From NCBI RefSeq assembly GCF_023218935.1, contig NZ_JAJIAL010000002.1: a stretch of DNA of 64,000 bases; one strand, given 5' to 3'. Every line of letters starts with the position of its first letter. Within the stretch, counting starts at the first letter, position 1. The notes under the pieces are model-generated. The model had not been told where the DNA came from. It did no database searches and was given only the letters and a program-made list of their open reading frames with translations. This document shows positions 32,782 to 41,467 of the stretch, piece after piece. This DNA is from Fructobacillus cardui (GTDB lineage: Bacteria > Bacillota > Bacilli > Lactobacillales > Lactobacillaceae). The position numbers and the translations under genes are program-made.

Positions 32782-33417
32782 ATGTTATTTTATCGCTTTA
32801 TCCGGGTCTTTACAGTGACCTTTGTGGCCATTATTAATGGTCGCGTTACCTATCTCCACAAAGAGCGCCTGCCAAAAAATGAAAACTACGTTTTAGTTGG
32901 GCCACACCGTTCTTGGTGGGATCCCGTTTGGTATGCTATGGCGGCCTATCCAAAGCGCTTCATCTTTATGGCTAAGAAGGAGCTTTTCAAAAATCCTGCT
33001 TTGCGCGCCTTGATTACCACTTTGGGGGCCTTTCCAGTTGATCGGCGCAATGTCGGTACCGATACCATCAAATATCCCGTTAACGAGTTAAAGAACGGCA
33101 ATCGTTCACTCATCATGTTTCCAACCGGATCCCGGCATTCTCAAAAGTTAAAATCAGGATCAATCCTGATTGCCAAGCTTTCAAAGAAGCCGATTGTTCC
33201 AGCAGTTTATCAAGGCCCTGTGAAGTTTTCACACCTATTTAAACGCAATAATACCACAATTAATTTTGGTGAACCAATTGTGATTGACCCTAAGGCCCGC
33301 TTGACGGACGAAAAAATTGCCGAATACAATCAGAAGATTCAAGAATCTTTTGATGCCTTGGACAAAGAAATCAATCCCAACTGGGTATACATCGATCCAA
33401 AAGCACAAAAAAAATAA
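32782..33417 (+). CDS. plsC: 1-acyl-sn-glycerol-3-phosphate acyltransferase
   Basis: A 211-residue LPLAT-family acyltransferase making phosphatidic acid. The catalytic HX4D is HRSWWD (about residues 48-53); the second block FIFMAKKELFKNPALR, the FPVDRRN and the FPTGSRHS (substrate-binding; usually FPEGTRS) blocks follow. A short hydrophobic N-terminus probably sits at the membrane. Ribosome site AAAGGGAC, 7 nt before the ATG at 32782. Convergent with yneF through a shared terminator. Confidence 0.9.
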   Translation: MLFYRFIRVFTVTFVAIINGRVTYLHKERLPKNENYVLVGPHRSWWDPVWYAMAAYPKRFIFMAKKELFKNPALRALITTLGAFPVDRRNVGTDTIKYPVNELKNGNRSLIMFPTGSRHSQKLKSGSILIAKLSKKPIVPAVYQGPVKFSHLFKRNNTTINFGEPIVIDPKARLTDEKIAEYNQKIQESFDALDKEINPNWVYIDPKAQKK

Positions 33418-33440
33418 GCCAAGTGGCTTATTTTTTTTGT
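33408..33440. terminator. Bidirectional terminator between plsC and yneF
   Basis: AATAAGCCA pairs with TGGCTTATT around a 2-base loop, with A/T runs on both sides; it overlaps the plsC stop. Confidence 0.8.
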
Positions 33441-33649
33441 GCTTTGGCATTTTGTGCCTTCATTTGAGCCATCATCTGATTCAACTTCTTTTGTGATGGC
33501 TTCTGGCCCATTGACATCATCATGGACTTCATCATTTCTTCTGAAATGGGTGGGTTCTTTGCCAAGTATGACTTCATCGTAAAGCGAGCAAGAAAGAATC
33601 CCCCAACTAAACCAACGACCAAAGCCAAAATTCCAACTAATACAACCAT
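33428..33649 (-). CDS. yneF: YneF family (UPF0154) membrane protein
   Basis: A 73-residue protein: one N-terminal membrane segment (VVLVGILALVVGLVGGFFLARF) and a Met/Lys/Gln-rich tail containing the family sequence KNPPISEEMMKSMMMSMGQKPSQKKLNQMM. Widely conserved in Firmicutes, function unknown. Ribosome site AAAGGAGA. Divergent from lexA, with a 253-bp gap that holds the lexA control region. Confidence 0.9.
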   Translation of the reverse strand: MVVLVGILALVVGLVGGFFLARFTMKSYLAKNPPISEEMMKSMMMSMGQKPSQKKLNQMMAQMKAQNAKAQKK

Positions 33650-33831
33650 TATTGGTCTCCTTTAACTACGAAAATCTATAATATATTATAGCATAAAGGC
33701 AAGCAAGACAGTATTTTTTACAAAAACAGTGGAAAACAGGTCGATGACTCGAATAAAAAGTTTCTTTATCCACTATTTTAAATTTAATCCCCATTTTGTA
33801 ATAAAATTTAATATTTCTTAAGGTTTTCTCG

Positions 33832-33871
33832 CGAACATTTGTTTGCTTTTCAGGTTAAAATTCGCTAAGAT
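33832..33871 (+). promoter_or_regulatory. lexA promoter with LexA-type operator
   Basis: Promoter TTGCTT (33843-33848), 17-nt spacer, TAAGAT (33866-33871). An inverted repeat GCGAAC-ATT-GTTTGC (33832-33846) overlaps the -35. The arms match the Gram-positive SOS box (CGAAC...GTTCG) but the spacer is 3 nt rather than 4. Upstream 33650-33830 is A/T-rich with nothing else assigned. Confidence 0.55.
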
Positions 33872-33902
33872 AAACGTAGCAAATACAGGTAGGAAAGTAC
33901 AT

Positions 33903-34538
33903 ATGGCAAGTTCTGATTCAAAACAAATTCAAGTCTTGAGATTTATTCACGACTATCAAAGTAAAAATGGTTTCCCACCCACCATTCGTGAAATTGGTGA
34001 AGCAGTCGGCCTATCTTCCTCTTCAACCATCCACGGTCACATTGCCCGTTTGATTAAAAACGGCTACCTTGAGAAGAAGGGAGAAGGAACTAAGGCACGC
34101 GCTATTGAAGTGACACCAGCCGGTTTTGAAATCCTTGGGATTTCGGCCACTTCCGGTAAGATTCCAGTCCTAGGATTGGTCACAGCTGGTCAACCAATTC
34201 TGGCCGTCGAACAAGAAGCAACCGAGTTCTTCCCCATTCCAGAAAATCTGATTCCCTATGATGGTGACCTCTTTATGCTGAATGTTCGTGGTGAATCCAT
34301 GATTAACATCGGTATTTTGGATGGCGACAAAGTAATTGTCCGTCGTCAACAAAATGCCGACAATGGCGATATCGTCGTTGCCATGAACGAGGACAACGAA
34401 GCCACGGTTAAGCGCTTCTTCCAAGAAGGTGGTCACTACCGCCTTCAGCCAGAAAACGATACAATGGCTCCCATCATCTTGGAATCTGTTTTTATTTTGG
34501 GAAAAGTTGTTTCCCTTTACCGCGACGCAATTTATTAA
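33903..34538 (+). CDS. lexA: SOS-response repressor LexA
   Basis: A 211-residue repressor. Winged-helix DNA-binding domain (about 1-70; PPTIREIGEAVGLSSSSTIHGHI), then the S24 autoprotease domain with cleavage site A95-G96 (LVTAGQPI), nucleophile S132 (RGESMINIG) and K170 (EATVKRFF). All catalytic residues are intact, so RecA-stimulated self-cleavage should work. ATG at 33903 has TAGGAAAG upstream; an in-frame extension to a TTG at 33843 runs through the promoter and is rejected. Its control region shows a likely own operator. Confidence 0.96.
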   Translation: MASSDSKQIQVLRFIHDYQSKNGFPPTIREIGEAVGLSSSSTIHGHIARLIKNGYLEKKGEGTKARAIEVTPAGFEILGISATSGKIPVLGLVTAGQPILAVEQEATEFFPIPENLIPYDGDLFMLNVRGESMINIGILDGDKVIVRRQQNADNGDIVVAMNEDNEATVKRFFQEGGHYRLQPENDTMAPIILESVFILGKVVSLYRDAIY

Positions 34539-34555
34539 AAACAAACTTGCCTAAG

Positions 34556-34589
34556 GGCCCTACTACGTTTTTGTAGTAGGGCTTTTTTA
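34556..34589 (+). terminator. lexA terminator
   Basis: GCCCTACTAC pairs with GTAGTAGGGC around a T-rich loop, followed by six T. Confidence 0.85.
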
Positions 34590-34602
34590 TTAGCAAAATA
34601 AG

Positions 34603-34640
34603 GGCACTAAAAAGCCACCAATTCGTTCGTTGGTGGCTTT
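34603..34640. terminator. Bidirectional terminator (asd side)
   Basis: AAAAAGCCACCAA pairs with TTGGTGGCTTTTT; usable by asd on the minus strand and as a second lexA terminator. Confidence 0.8.
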
Positions 34641-34651
34641 TTCAAAATTAT

Positions 34652-35743
34652 TTATGCAAAAGTTGAGTCAGCTGGTACGCGAACCAAGTCCATTTCAACC
34701 AGTGTTTGGGCAATTTCAACCGTGTTCCAGGCAGCACCCTTCAGCAAGTTGTCAGAAACAACCCACAAGTGGAAGGCACCCGGATTTTCCAAATCAGGGC
34801 GAATGCGGCCCACAAATGTTTCACGCTTACCTTCAGCCAAAAGAGGTTGTGGGTAAGTTTGTGTAGCTAGATCATCTTCAATAATCACATTATCAACGGC
34901 ACCAATTGCCTGACGAATTTGATCAGTTGTCACGTTCTCGTCACCAGTATCGATATAAACGCTCTCACCGTGACCAATCATGACTGGCACACGGACGGCC
35001 GTACCAGTCACCTTAATAGCCTTAGCATTCTTGTCACCCAAGATAATCTTCTTCGTTTCGTGGATCATCTTGTATTCTTCGTGTGTGTAGCCTTCTTCTT
35101 CGAAGACATCAATCTGTGGCAACAAGTTAAAGGCTAATGGGAAATGCTTTTTATCACCTTTCACCGGCAGGACATGGGCCAATTCTGCCATGTCGTCACC
35201 CAACAAACGAGCCTGAGCTTCAGCCAAAACTTCATCCATCGCTGCCTTTCCAGCACCAGAAGCCGCTTGATAAGTGGAAATAATCACCTGGTTCAAGCCG
35301 AATTCTCGGTAAACTGGGTCAAGCGCCATCACCAATTGCGTCGTTGAGCAATTAGGGTTGGCAATAATCCCCTGATGGCCCTTTAAAGCGGCGGCGTTAA
35401 CCTCAGGCACAACCAATGGCACCTGATCATTCATTCGCCAATAAGAAGAGTTATCGACCACAACAGCATCAGCCTTAACAGCAGCCGGAGCCAAAGCCTT
35501 TGAGGTAGATCCACCGGCTGAGGCCATAACAATATCAACACCTGCAAAGGAATCTTCCGTTGCTTCTTCGACCGTTAATTCTTGGTCCTTAAAGCTGATT
35601 TTTTGACCGGCTGAACGAGCAGAAGCTAAGGCCTTGACTTCACCAACCGGAATTGTTGATTGGGCCAACTGATCCAAAATTCGACGTCCAACAGCACCCG
35701 TTGCACCGAGCACTGCTACATTATAGGCTGTCTTTGCTACCAT
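34652..35743 (-). CDS. asd: Aspartate-semialdehyde dehydrogenase
   Basis: A 363-residue enzyme reducing aspartyl phosphate to aspartate semialdehyde, the branch point to threonine, methionine and diaminopimelate/lysine. NADP-binding VLGATGAVGRRIL at the N-terminus, active-site cysteine in NPNCSTTQLV (about residue 129) and the catalytic histidine in MIGHGESVY. Ribosome site AAAGAGAG. It sits 51 bp downstream of thrC on the same strand and closes the threonine-pathway cluster on this side. Confidence 0.95.
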   Translation of the reverse strand: MVAKTAYNVAVLGATGAVGRRILDQLAQSTIPVGEVKALASARSAGQKISFKDQELTVEEATEDSFAGVDIVMASAGGSTSKALAPAAVKADAVVVDNSSYWRMNDQVPLVVPEVNAAALKGHQGIIANPNCSTTQLVMALDPVYREFGLNQVIISTYQAASGAGKAAMDEVLAEAQARLLGDDMAELAHVLPVKGDKKHFPLAFNLLPQIDVFEEEGYTHEEYKMIHETKKIILGDKNAKAIKVTGTAVRVPVMIGHGESVYIDTGDENVTTDQIRQAIGAVDNVIIEDDLATQTYPQPLLAEGKRETFVGRIRPDLENPGAFHLWVVSDNLLKGAAWNTVEIAQTLVEMDLVRVPADSTFA

Positions 35744-35794
35744 CAAAAAATTCTCTCTTTCTTTTTAAATGACATAATAAACAACAAAAGAAAA

Positions 35795-37258
35795 TTAGTC
35801 TGTCTTCAAGGCGCTTTCAATCTGCTTTTGAATATCAGCTGCCTGGATAAACGTCCGATGACGAACAGGTCGCTGGAACAAATCCTTCACTTGGTCAGGA
35901 ATTTGTGTTTTGGTTGCTGCTGCCAAAGCCGTCAAGCCGCCTTCGCCACCAACAACTTCTTCGCCAAGTGCCTCAAGAACCGTTTGTGGGAACTTATAGG
36001 GACTAGCAGTTGCGGCCAAAAGGGTTTGATGACCATCGTCGTTGTATTGATAAACGGCCACAGCCGTATGTGGATCAATCAAATAACCAGAAGAAAGGAA
36101 CGTCTTTCGTATCGTTTCTTCTACCTGCTCTTGATTGGTCCAACCAGCAGAAAACTTCGCTAAACCAGATCTCGTTTTTTCTGCCAATTGATACTGGCCT
36201 TGACTTTGCAAGTCTGCCATATCTTTTTTGATCAAATCAGCATCTTGACCGCCAGCAAAGTACAACAGACGCTCTAAGTTTGACGACACCAAAATATCCA
36301 TAGCCGGCGCATTCGTCACCTTAAAGTCGCGGTTCTTATTATATACCCCTGTTTGGAATAATTCTGTTAAAACATGATTTTCATTCGAAGCAACCGTAAA
36401 ATCAGCCACCGGTAAGCCGATGTGGCTGGCATAGTAAGCTGCTAACATATTTCCAAAATTACCAGTTGGCACAAGTACATCAATTTCTTCACCAGGCTTA
36501 ATTTGACCACTTTCAACTAATAGACCATAGCCGTAGAAATAATAGACGATTTGTGGGACCAAGCGACCAATATTAATCGAATTTGCCGAAGAGATTTGAA
36601 TATCTTCTTTCTTTAAGAAGGCAGCAAAATCTGAATCACCCAAAAGGCGCTTAACCACCTGCTGAGCATCATCAAAATTGCCCTCTATCCCGTAAACATA
36701 GGTATTTTTTCCAGGCTCGGAGACCATCTGCTGACGCTGGATGTCCGAAACCCCGACTTGTGGGTACAAAACTGCAATTTTTGTTCCAGGTACGTCGGCA
36801 AAACCAGACATTGCGGCTGTTCCCGTATCACCTGAGGTTGCCGTTAAGATAGCGATTTCCTTATCCAGGCCTTCCTTCTTAGCCGCCGCAATCACTAAGT
36901 GAGGCAGGGCCTGAAGGGCAATATCTTTGAAGGCCAATGTCGGACCATGAAAAAGCTCCAAATAGTGCAAATTATTCCCAGCATCTTTGACCGGCACAAT
37001 TTTATCGGTATCCCATTGGCTACCATAAGCTGCCTGTACAACGGCTTGAATCTCTGCTTTTGTAAAATCAGGCAAAAAAGCAGCAAAAATTTCAGTCGCC
37101 AAATCCTGGTAGGATTGTTGACCGATGGTCTTTAAATCCAAGTTCAAAGTCGGCCACTGATTTGGCACGTACAAACCACCATCCGGTGCTAAGCCCTGGA
37201 GGATGGCCTGGGCGGCAGAAACAGCAGGGGCTTCTCCCCGGGTCGAGACATATTCCAT
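35795..37258 (-). CDS. thrC: Threonine synthase
   Basis: A 487-residue PLP enzyme converting O-phosphohomoserine to threonine. PLP lysine in GPTLAFKDIALQ (about residue 112), the phosphate loop VPTGNFGNMLAAY, and the TSGDTGTAAM motif. It belongs to the longer, plant/yeast-like class of threonine synthases found in many bacteria. Start at 37258 with AAGGAGTAC; an upstream in-frame ATG at 37279 lacks a ribosome site. Extended -10 TGTTATAAT at 37294-37302 (minus) drives thrC-asd. Divergent from hom. Confidence 0.95.
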   Translation of the reverse strand: MEYVSTRGEAPAVSAAQAILQGLAPDGGLYVPNQWPTLNLDLKTIGQQSYQDLATEIFAAFLPDFTKAEIQAVVQAAYGSQWDTDKIVPVKDAGNNLHYLELFHGPTLAFKDIALQALPHLVIAAAKKEGLDKEIAILTATSGDTGTAAMSGFADVPGTKIAVLYPQVGVSDIQRQQMVSEPGKNTYVYGIEGNFDDAQQVVKRLLGDSDFAAFLKKEDIQISSANSINIGRLVPQIVYYFYGYGLLVESGQIKPGEEIDVLVPTGNFGNMLAAYYASHIGLPVADFTVASNENHVLTELFQTGVYNKNRDFKVTNAPAMDILVSSNLERLLYFAGGQDADLIKKDMADLQSQGQYQLAEKTRSGLAKFSAGWTNQEQVEETIRKTFLSSGYLIDPHTAVAVYQYNDDGHQTLLAATASPYKFPQTVLEALGEEVVGGEGGLTALAAATKTQIPDQVKDLFQRPVRHRTFIQAADIQKQIESALKTD

Positions 37259-37293
37259 GACGTACTCCTTCAATCTCATTGATTTCTAATGAT

Positions 37294-37302
37294 ATTATAA
37301 CA
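37294..37302 (-). promoter_or_regulatory. Extended -10 promoter of thrC-asd
   Basis: TGTTATAAT on the minus strand, about 36 nt before the thrC start; no good -35. It lies in the 130-bp divergent region shared with hom. Confidence 0.55.
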
Positions 37303-37388
37303 AAAACATTCCTTTTTAGGCGGGAAAATGGTAAAGTTAATAGGAAATTATCCTTACTTGACAGTAAAAAACGATAGAAGGAGTCATC

Positions 37389-38639
37389 ATGGAAGTTAAG
37401 ATTGGCCTTTTTGGCTTAGGAACAGTTGGGATGGGCTTATTAACCATCTTAGAGGAACAAAAAGAAAAAATCAGTGAAAATACTGGTTTAGACCTGACCG
37501 TAAAAACCGCGATGGTCTCTTCTTTAACCAAGGACCGCCCTGGTTTAAGCTCCACCATCCAACTGACCACCGACCCAAAGGACATCTTAGATGATCCAGA
37601 AATTGATTTGGTTGTCGAAGTTGCCGGTGGTACTGGCTCCGCTAAAAACTGGATTAAGTCCGCTTTGGCAAGTAAAAAACCAGTTATTACGGCTAATAAG
37701 GACCTGATTGCGACCGCTGGGGAAGAACTCCTTGACTTAGCAAACAAAGCGCAGGTGCCCCTCTTATATGAAGCAGCCGTTGCCGGTGGGATTCCAATTA
37801 TCGGTACCCTACGCGAATATTTCCGTACCGATACCATCCGCTCATTAGCGGGGATTGTGAATGGTACAACCAACTACATGTTAACTCAAATGGCCGATAA
37901 TGACCTATCCTACGAAACGACCTTAAAGCAAGCGCAAGACCTAGGCTTTGCCGAAGCAGACCCCACAAATGATGTCGCTGGCTACGATGCTGCTTACAAG
38001 GCCATTATCTTAGCCCGTCTGGTCTTTGGATTGGAGGCCGGATTAAAGGACATTCAAATTACCGGTATTCAAAAGATTACGGATGAGGACATCGCCGCCG
38101 TTAAAACACTTGGTGGCCAACTCAAGCTTCTTTTCCGCATCGATCAAATCAGTGCCGATTCAGTGGCCGTTATCGTTGCTCCCCAGGTTGTGCTACCACA
38201 ATCGCCTCTGTCACAGGTCCACAATGAGAATAATGCTATTGCAGTGAACAGTGATAACCTCGGTCAAACGCTTTTCTATGGCCCTGGGGCTGGTGCACGG
38301 CCAACGGCCCAAGCCGTCTTAGCCGATATTTTGGCTGCCGCAACGGCACCAAAGGACGCTAAGCAACCGTTGCCAGAAAGGGAAATGACATTAGCTGGCG
38401 AACGAGCTCAAGCCTATTGCTGGATTCTGAATACAACTGGTGCAAACAATGTTAGCCAAGACACCAAGGACGAACTCCGTTCATTGATTGTTCGTCAAGC
38501 CAGCCACGAAAATAACCGGCTTGGTTCTCAGCTCGTCCTTTATACCAAAGAAATGTCCAAAGATCAGCATGATGCCCTTCTTGACGCCTTAACAACTAAT
38601 CGGACATTAGCAAAGGAGTTTGTGATTTATCCATGCTAA
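37389..38639 (+). CDS. hom: Homoserine dehydrogenase
   Basis: A 416-residue NAD(P)-dependent enzyme reducing aspartate semialdehyde to homoserine. Rossmann motif GLFGLGTVGMGLL at the N-terminus, catalytic-domain KPVITANKDLI and YEAAVAGGIPIIGTLRE, the NGTTNYML loop and ADPTNDVAGYDAAYK with the catalytic lysine. The last 75 residues match the position of the regulatory ACT domain. Ribosome site GAAGGAG 7 nt before the ATG. Overlaps thrB by 7 bp, so the two are translationally coupled. Confidence 0.95.
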   Translation: MEVKIGLFGLGTVGMGLLTILEEQKEKISENTGLDLTVKTAMVSSLTKDRPGLSSTIQLTTDPKDILDDPEIDLVVEVAGGTGSAKNWIKSALASKKPVITANKDLIATAGEELLDLANKAQVPLLYEAAVAGGIPIIGTLREYFRTDTIRSLAGIVNGTTNYMLTQMADNDLSYETTLKQAQDLGFAEADPTNDVAGYDAAYKAIILARLVFGLEAGLKDIQITGIQKITDEDIAAVKTLGGQLKLLFRIDQISADSVAVIVAPQVVLPQSPLSQVHNENNAIAVNSDNLGQTLFYGPGAGARPTAQAVLADILAAATAPKDAKQPLPEREMTLAGERAQAYCWILNTTGANNVSQDTKDELRSLIVRQASHENNRLGSQLVLYTKEMSKDQHDALLDALTTNRTLAKEFVIYPC

Positions 38640-39514
38640 CCATCACTGTACCATCAAGTTCTGCCAACCTTGGTCTTGGCTTTGATTGTCTTGGACTTGC
38701 ATTAAACCTTAATTTAACCGTAACCGTTGGTCCAAAAACTGATACTTGGCAAGTGGTTCACCCATTTGGCGCAGATATTCCAAACGATGAAACCAATCTC
38801 ATTGTTCAAACTGCTCGACTCGTTGATCCAGATATTACACCCCACCAACTAATCGTTAAAAGTGACATTCCACTGGCTCGTGGTCTTGGATCTTCCTCAT
38901 CAGCATTAGTAGCCGGTCTTTTCTTGGGGCACTACTTAGACGATCAAACGATTGATCGTCACCAAGTTCTACAAGAGGCAGCAGCCCTTGAGGGTCATCC
39001 GGACAATGTTGCGCCAACTATTTTAGGGGGCCTACAATTAACAGACTATGACCAAAATGGCGTACAAGCCACTACCCTTCCACTACCCAAAAATTTGGTC
39101 GCGGTTGCCTTTATTCCGGACTACCCATTAAAAACAGCGGAAGCAAGGGCTGCTTTGCCTGCAAACTTACCACTCAAAACGGCCGTTCACCACAGTCAAC
39201 ACCTTGCCAACTTGGTTGCCGCTTGCTACTTAGGTGACCAAAAGCGATTAATGGATTTAGTAGAAGAAGACCAACTGCATGAACCCTACCGGGCTAATTT
39301 AGCACCAGAATTCTCACAAATTCGTGCCTTAGCACACCGCCTTGGCCTAGCAGGAACATACCTGTCGGGAGCTGGACCGACAGTTGTCTCAATAGTTGAA
39401 CGAGGACACGCTGACCAGCTACTTGAAGCCATTAATGGCCTCAAGCTGAACGGCACAGCAACCATTTTAGCTGTCCAACACACCGGTGCCACCCTCACAG
39501 GTACATTGGATTAA
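38633..39514 (+). CDS. thrB: Homoserine kinase
   Basis: A 293-residue GHMP-family kinase making O-phosphohomoserine. The three GHMP motifs are visible: PSSSANLGLGFDCLG at the N-terminus, the ATP loop PLARGLGSSSSALVAG (about residues 82-97) and LSGAGPTVVS near the C-terminus. ATG at 38633 lies inside the end of hom, with AAAGGAG upstream (in hom). Upstream product goes to thrC across the divergent region. Confidence 0.95.
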   Translation: MLTITVPSSSANLGLGFDCLGLALNLNLTVTVGPKTDTWQVVHPFGADIPNDETNLIVQTARLVDPDITPHQLIVKSDIPLARGLGSSSSALVAGLFLGHYLDDQTIDRHQVLQEAAALEGHPDNVAPTILGGLQLTDYDQNGVQATTLPLPKNLVAVAFIPDYPLKTAEARAALPANLPLKTAVHHSQHLANLVAACYLGDQKRLMDLVEEDQLHEPYRANLAPEFSQIRALAHRLGLAGTYLSGAGPTVVSIVERGHADQLLEAINGLKLNGTATILAVQHTGATLTGTLD

Positions 39515-39540
39515 AGACACTCAATCTGTTTTGATTTATG

Positions 39541-39574
39541 AAAGGAGTGCCGGTTTCTTACCGGCAGTATTATG
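39541..39574 (+). promoter_or_regulatory. Shine-Dalgarno separated from ATG by a perfect hairpin
   Basis: AAAGGAG (39541-39547) is followed at once by TGCCGGT-TTCTT-ACCGGCA (39548-39566), then GTATT and the aspartokinase ATG (39572). Linear spacing is 24 nt; with the 7-bp hairpin folded the spacing becomes about 5 nt. Confidence 0.8.
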
Positions 39575-40921
39575 AAAGTAACAAAATTCGGCGGTTCCTC
39601 TTTAGCAACTGGAGCCCAGTTTGAACGCGTCATCGATATTTTAAATCAGGATGAAGACCGTCAGGTCGTTGTGACCTCCGCCCCGGGTAAGGCAAAAGAA
39701 TTTCCAATCAAGGTTACCGACCTCTTGATTCGCTATGCCAACGAAACTATCAACGATGAGGATGCTACTGAAACGGTCTTAGCGTTGAAGGAACGCTATC
39801 AGACCATTGCCGACCACTTTAACCTCGATCAAGAGGTTTTCCAAACGATTCCGGACCAAATTGACCAATTGGCAAATCATCATTATCGCTCCTACTCTTA
39901 TTTGCGAGCTGCCTTTGCCGCCCATGGCGAGTATTTAAACGCGCAATTACTGACCTTGATTCTGCAAGCTAAAGGTGCAAAGGCAGTCTTCGTCGACCCA
40001 AAACAGCTTCATATGGAAACCGATGCGACAACCGCAACCCTAAATGAAGAAACCACTTATCAAGACCTTGCCGCCTTTGAAATCAAAGATGATACCCATT
40101 ATATTTTCCCAGGTTTCTTTGGTTACAATGACCGTGGCGAGATGGTTACCTTTTCTCGTGGTGGTTCCGACATCACCGGTGCGATTTTAGCTCGTGGCTT
40201 AATGGCAGAAGTCTATGAAAACTTTACAGACGTCTCTGCTATTTACGCCGTCAACCCCCGGTTGGTCAACCACCCAGCAGCTATTAAGAACATGTCTTAT
40301 AGTGAAATGCGAGAATTATCCTACGCTGGCTTTGCCGTCTTCCACGATGAAGCCATTATCCCAGCTATTCAAGCTCAGGTACCAATTAACGTCAAAAATA
40401 CCAATGACCCAACTGCTCCTGGTACTTGGATTGGTCCAGCCGAACAAAATAAGCCGGAACGCCGTGTAACAGGAATTGCCGCTTCAAACAACTTTTATGC
40501 CCTTTACCTGCACCGATACCTGTTAAACAAGGAAATCGGCTTTACCATGCGCATTCTAAAAATTTTGGAACGCCATGGCGTTCCTTACGAACACATGCCT
40601 TCTGGAATTGATGATTTAACGATTATCTTCAACAAAAAGAGCCTCAATAAGGAACAAATCGAACAAATCCAAACAGATATTGAGCGTGAATTATCACCCG
40701 ATACAATGGCTTGGCATGATGACTTTTCCATTATCATGGTTGTCGGTCAAGGAATGATTAACCGTGTTGGTGCCTTTACCGAAATCGTTACACCACTAAA
40801 GGACGCCGGTATTTCGTTGCAAATGGTGAACCAAGGTGCTTCTGAAATTTCAATTATGCTTGGTGTCGAATCCAAGAACGTTGATAACGCGGTCAAAGCC
40901 ATTTATCACAACATCTTTTAA
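39572..40921 (+). CDS. lysC: Aspartate kinase
   Basis: A 449-residue aspartokinase that phosphorylates aspartate, the first step towards threonine/lysine. Motifs: KVTKFGGSSLATG at the N-terminus, FSRGGSDITGAILARG (about 210-225), and two C-terminal ACT-type regulatory segments (RILKILERHGVPYEHMPSG; VGQGMINRVGAFTEIVTPLKDAGISLQMVNQG). It is the class with a long catalytic domain, as in Lactobacillales monofunctional enzymes; which end-product inhibits it cannot be read here. Start fixed by homology to MKVTKFGG; its ribosome site is set apart by a hairpin. It follows thrB by 57 bp. Symbol is a homology label; thrA-type naming is also used. Confidence 0.92.
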   Translation: MKVTKFGGSSLATGAQFERVIDILNQDEDRQVVVTSAPGKAKEFPIKVTDLLIRYANETINDEDATETVLALKERYQTIADHFNLDQEVFQTIPDQIDQLANHHYRSYSYLRAAFAAHGEYLNAQLLTLILQAKGAKAVFVDPKQLHMETDATTATLNEETTYQDLAAFEIKDDTHYIFPGFFGYNDRGEMVTFSRGGSDITGAILARGLMAEVYENFTDVSAIYAVNPRLVNHPAAIKNMSYSEMRELSYAGFAVFHDEAIIPAIQAQVPINVKNTNDPTAPGTWIGPAEQNKPERRVTGIAASNNFYALYLHRYLLNKEIGFTMRILKILERHGVPYEHMPSGIDDLTIIFNKKSLNKEQIEQIQTDIERELSPDTMAWHDDFSIIMVVGQGMINRVGAFTEIVTPLKDAGISLQMVNQGASEISIMLGVESKNVDNAVKAIYHNIF

Positions 40922-40933
40922 ATCAAAATTAGT

Positions 40934-40975
40934 TTAGGCAAGACCATTGCACCACGATGGTCTTGCCTTTTTTGC
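40934..40975 (+). terminator. Terminator of hom-thrB-aspartokinase
   Basis: GGCAAGACCAT pairs perfectly with ATGGTCTTGCC, followed by TTTTTT. Confidence 0.9.
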
Positions 40976-41014
40976 CCTCAGTCAAGTTAGACGGTTAAGG
41001 TTTCCAAATCACAC

Positions 41015-41056
41015 AAAAAGAAGCCAAAACCTTTGGTAAGTTTGGCTTCTAATAGA
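41015..41056 (-). terminator. ylbF terminator
   Basis: GAAGCCAAA pairs with TTTGGCTTC on the minus strand, followed by TTTTT. Confidence 0.8.
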
Positions 41057-41061
41057 ACAAA

Positions 41062-41418
41062 TTAAGCTTGTTGTACCTTGGCGTATGACTCAGACACAGG
41101 CTTTGTCACGATTTCGTTGATTTCACCCAACAACGTGTTCAAAATCTGTTCTGCGGCCATCAAGTCCTTAATCTTGTCGTTTTCTTGGACTTGCTTAGCG
41201 ACAGCATCCCATTCCTTTTCTTGGTCAGGAGTAGGTTGTTGCTGTGCTTGCATCATTTGTTGCACAATCATTTGGATTGACTGGAATTGCTTAAACAAAT
41301 CCTTCGCAGCATCATCGCCTTGAACTGTGTCAAAGGCAGTTTGCCATGACTTGTATTGATCAGTTTCGACCAAAACCTTAGCCATTTCGTTTGCGTTATC
41401 GTAAATGTTAACTGTCAT
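41062..41418 (-). CDS. YlbF/YmcA family protein
   Basis: A 118-residue helical protein of the YlbF (DUF964) family. It is Gln/Lys/Asp-rich, with helices around ANEMAKVLVETDQYKSWQTAFDTV and IVQQMMQAQQQPTPDQEKEWDAVAKQVQEN. In Bacillus subtilis the YlbF-YmcA-YaaT complex affects RNase Y-dependent mRNA processing and competence/biofilm; whether the lone paralogue here does the same is unknown. Start at 41418 with AAAGGGAT upstream. It lies just downstream of the PBP gene on the same strand. Confidence 0.88.
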   Translation of the reverse strand: MTVNIYDNANEMAKVLVETDQYKSWQTAFDTVQGDDAAKDLFKQFQSIQMIVQQMMQAQQQPTPDQEKEWDAVAKQVQENDKIKDLMAAEQILNTLLGEINEIVTKPVSESYAKVQQA

Positions 41419-41467
41419 TATTATCCCTTTCAAATGCAAATCGGAGTAGTGAAATCACTAATAATCT

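Noticed and set aside
37337..37873. 178-residue ORF antisense to hom
   Set aside because: Shadow of a well-conserved homoserine dehydrogenase; no ribosome site or family.
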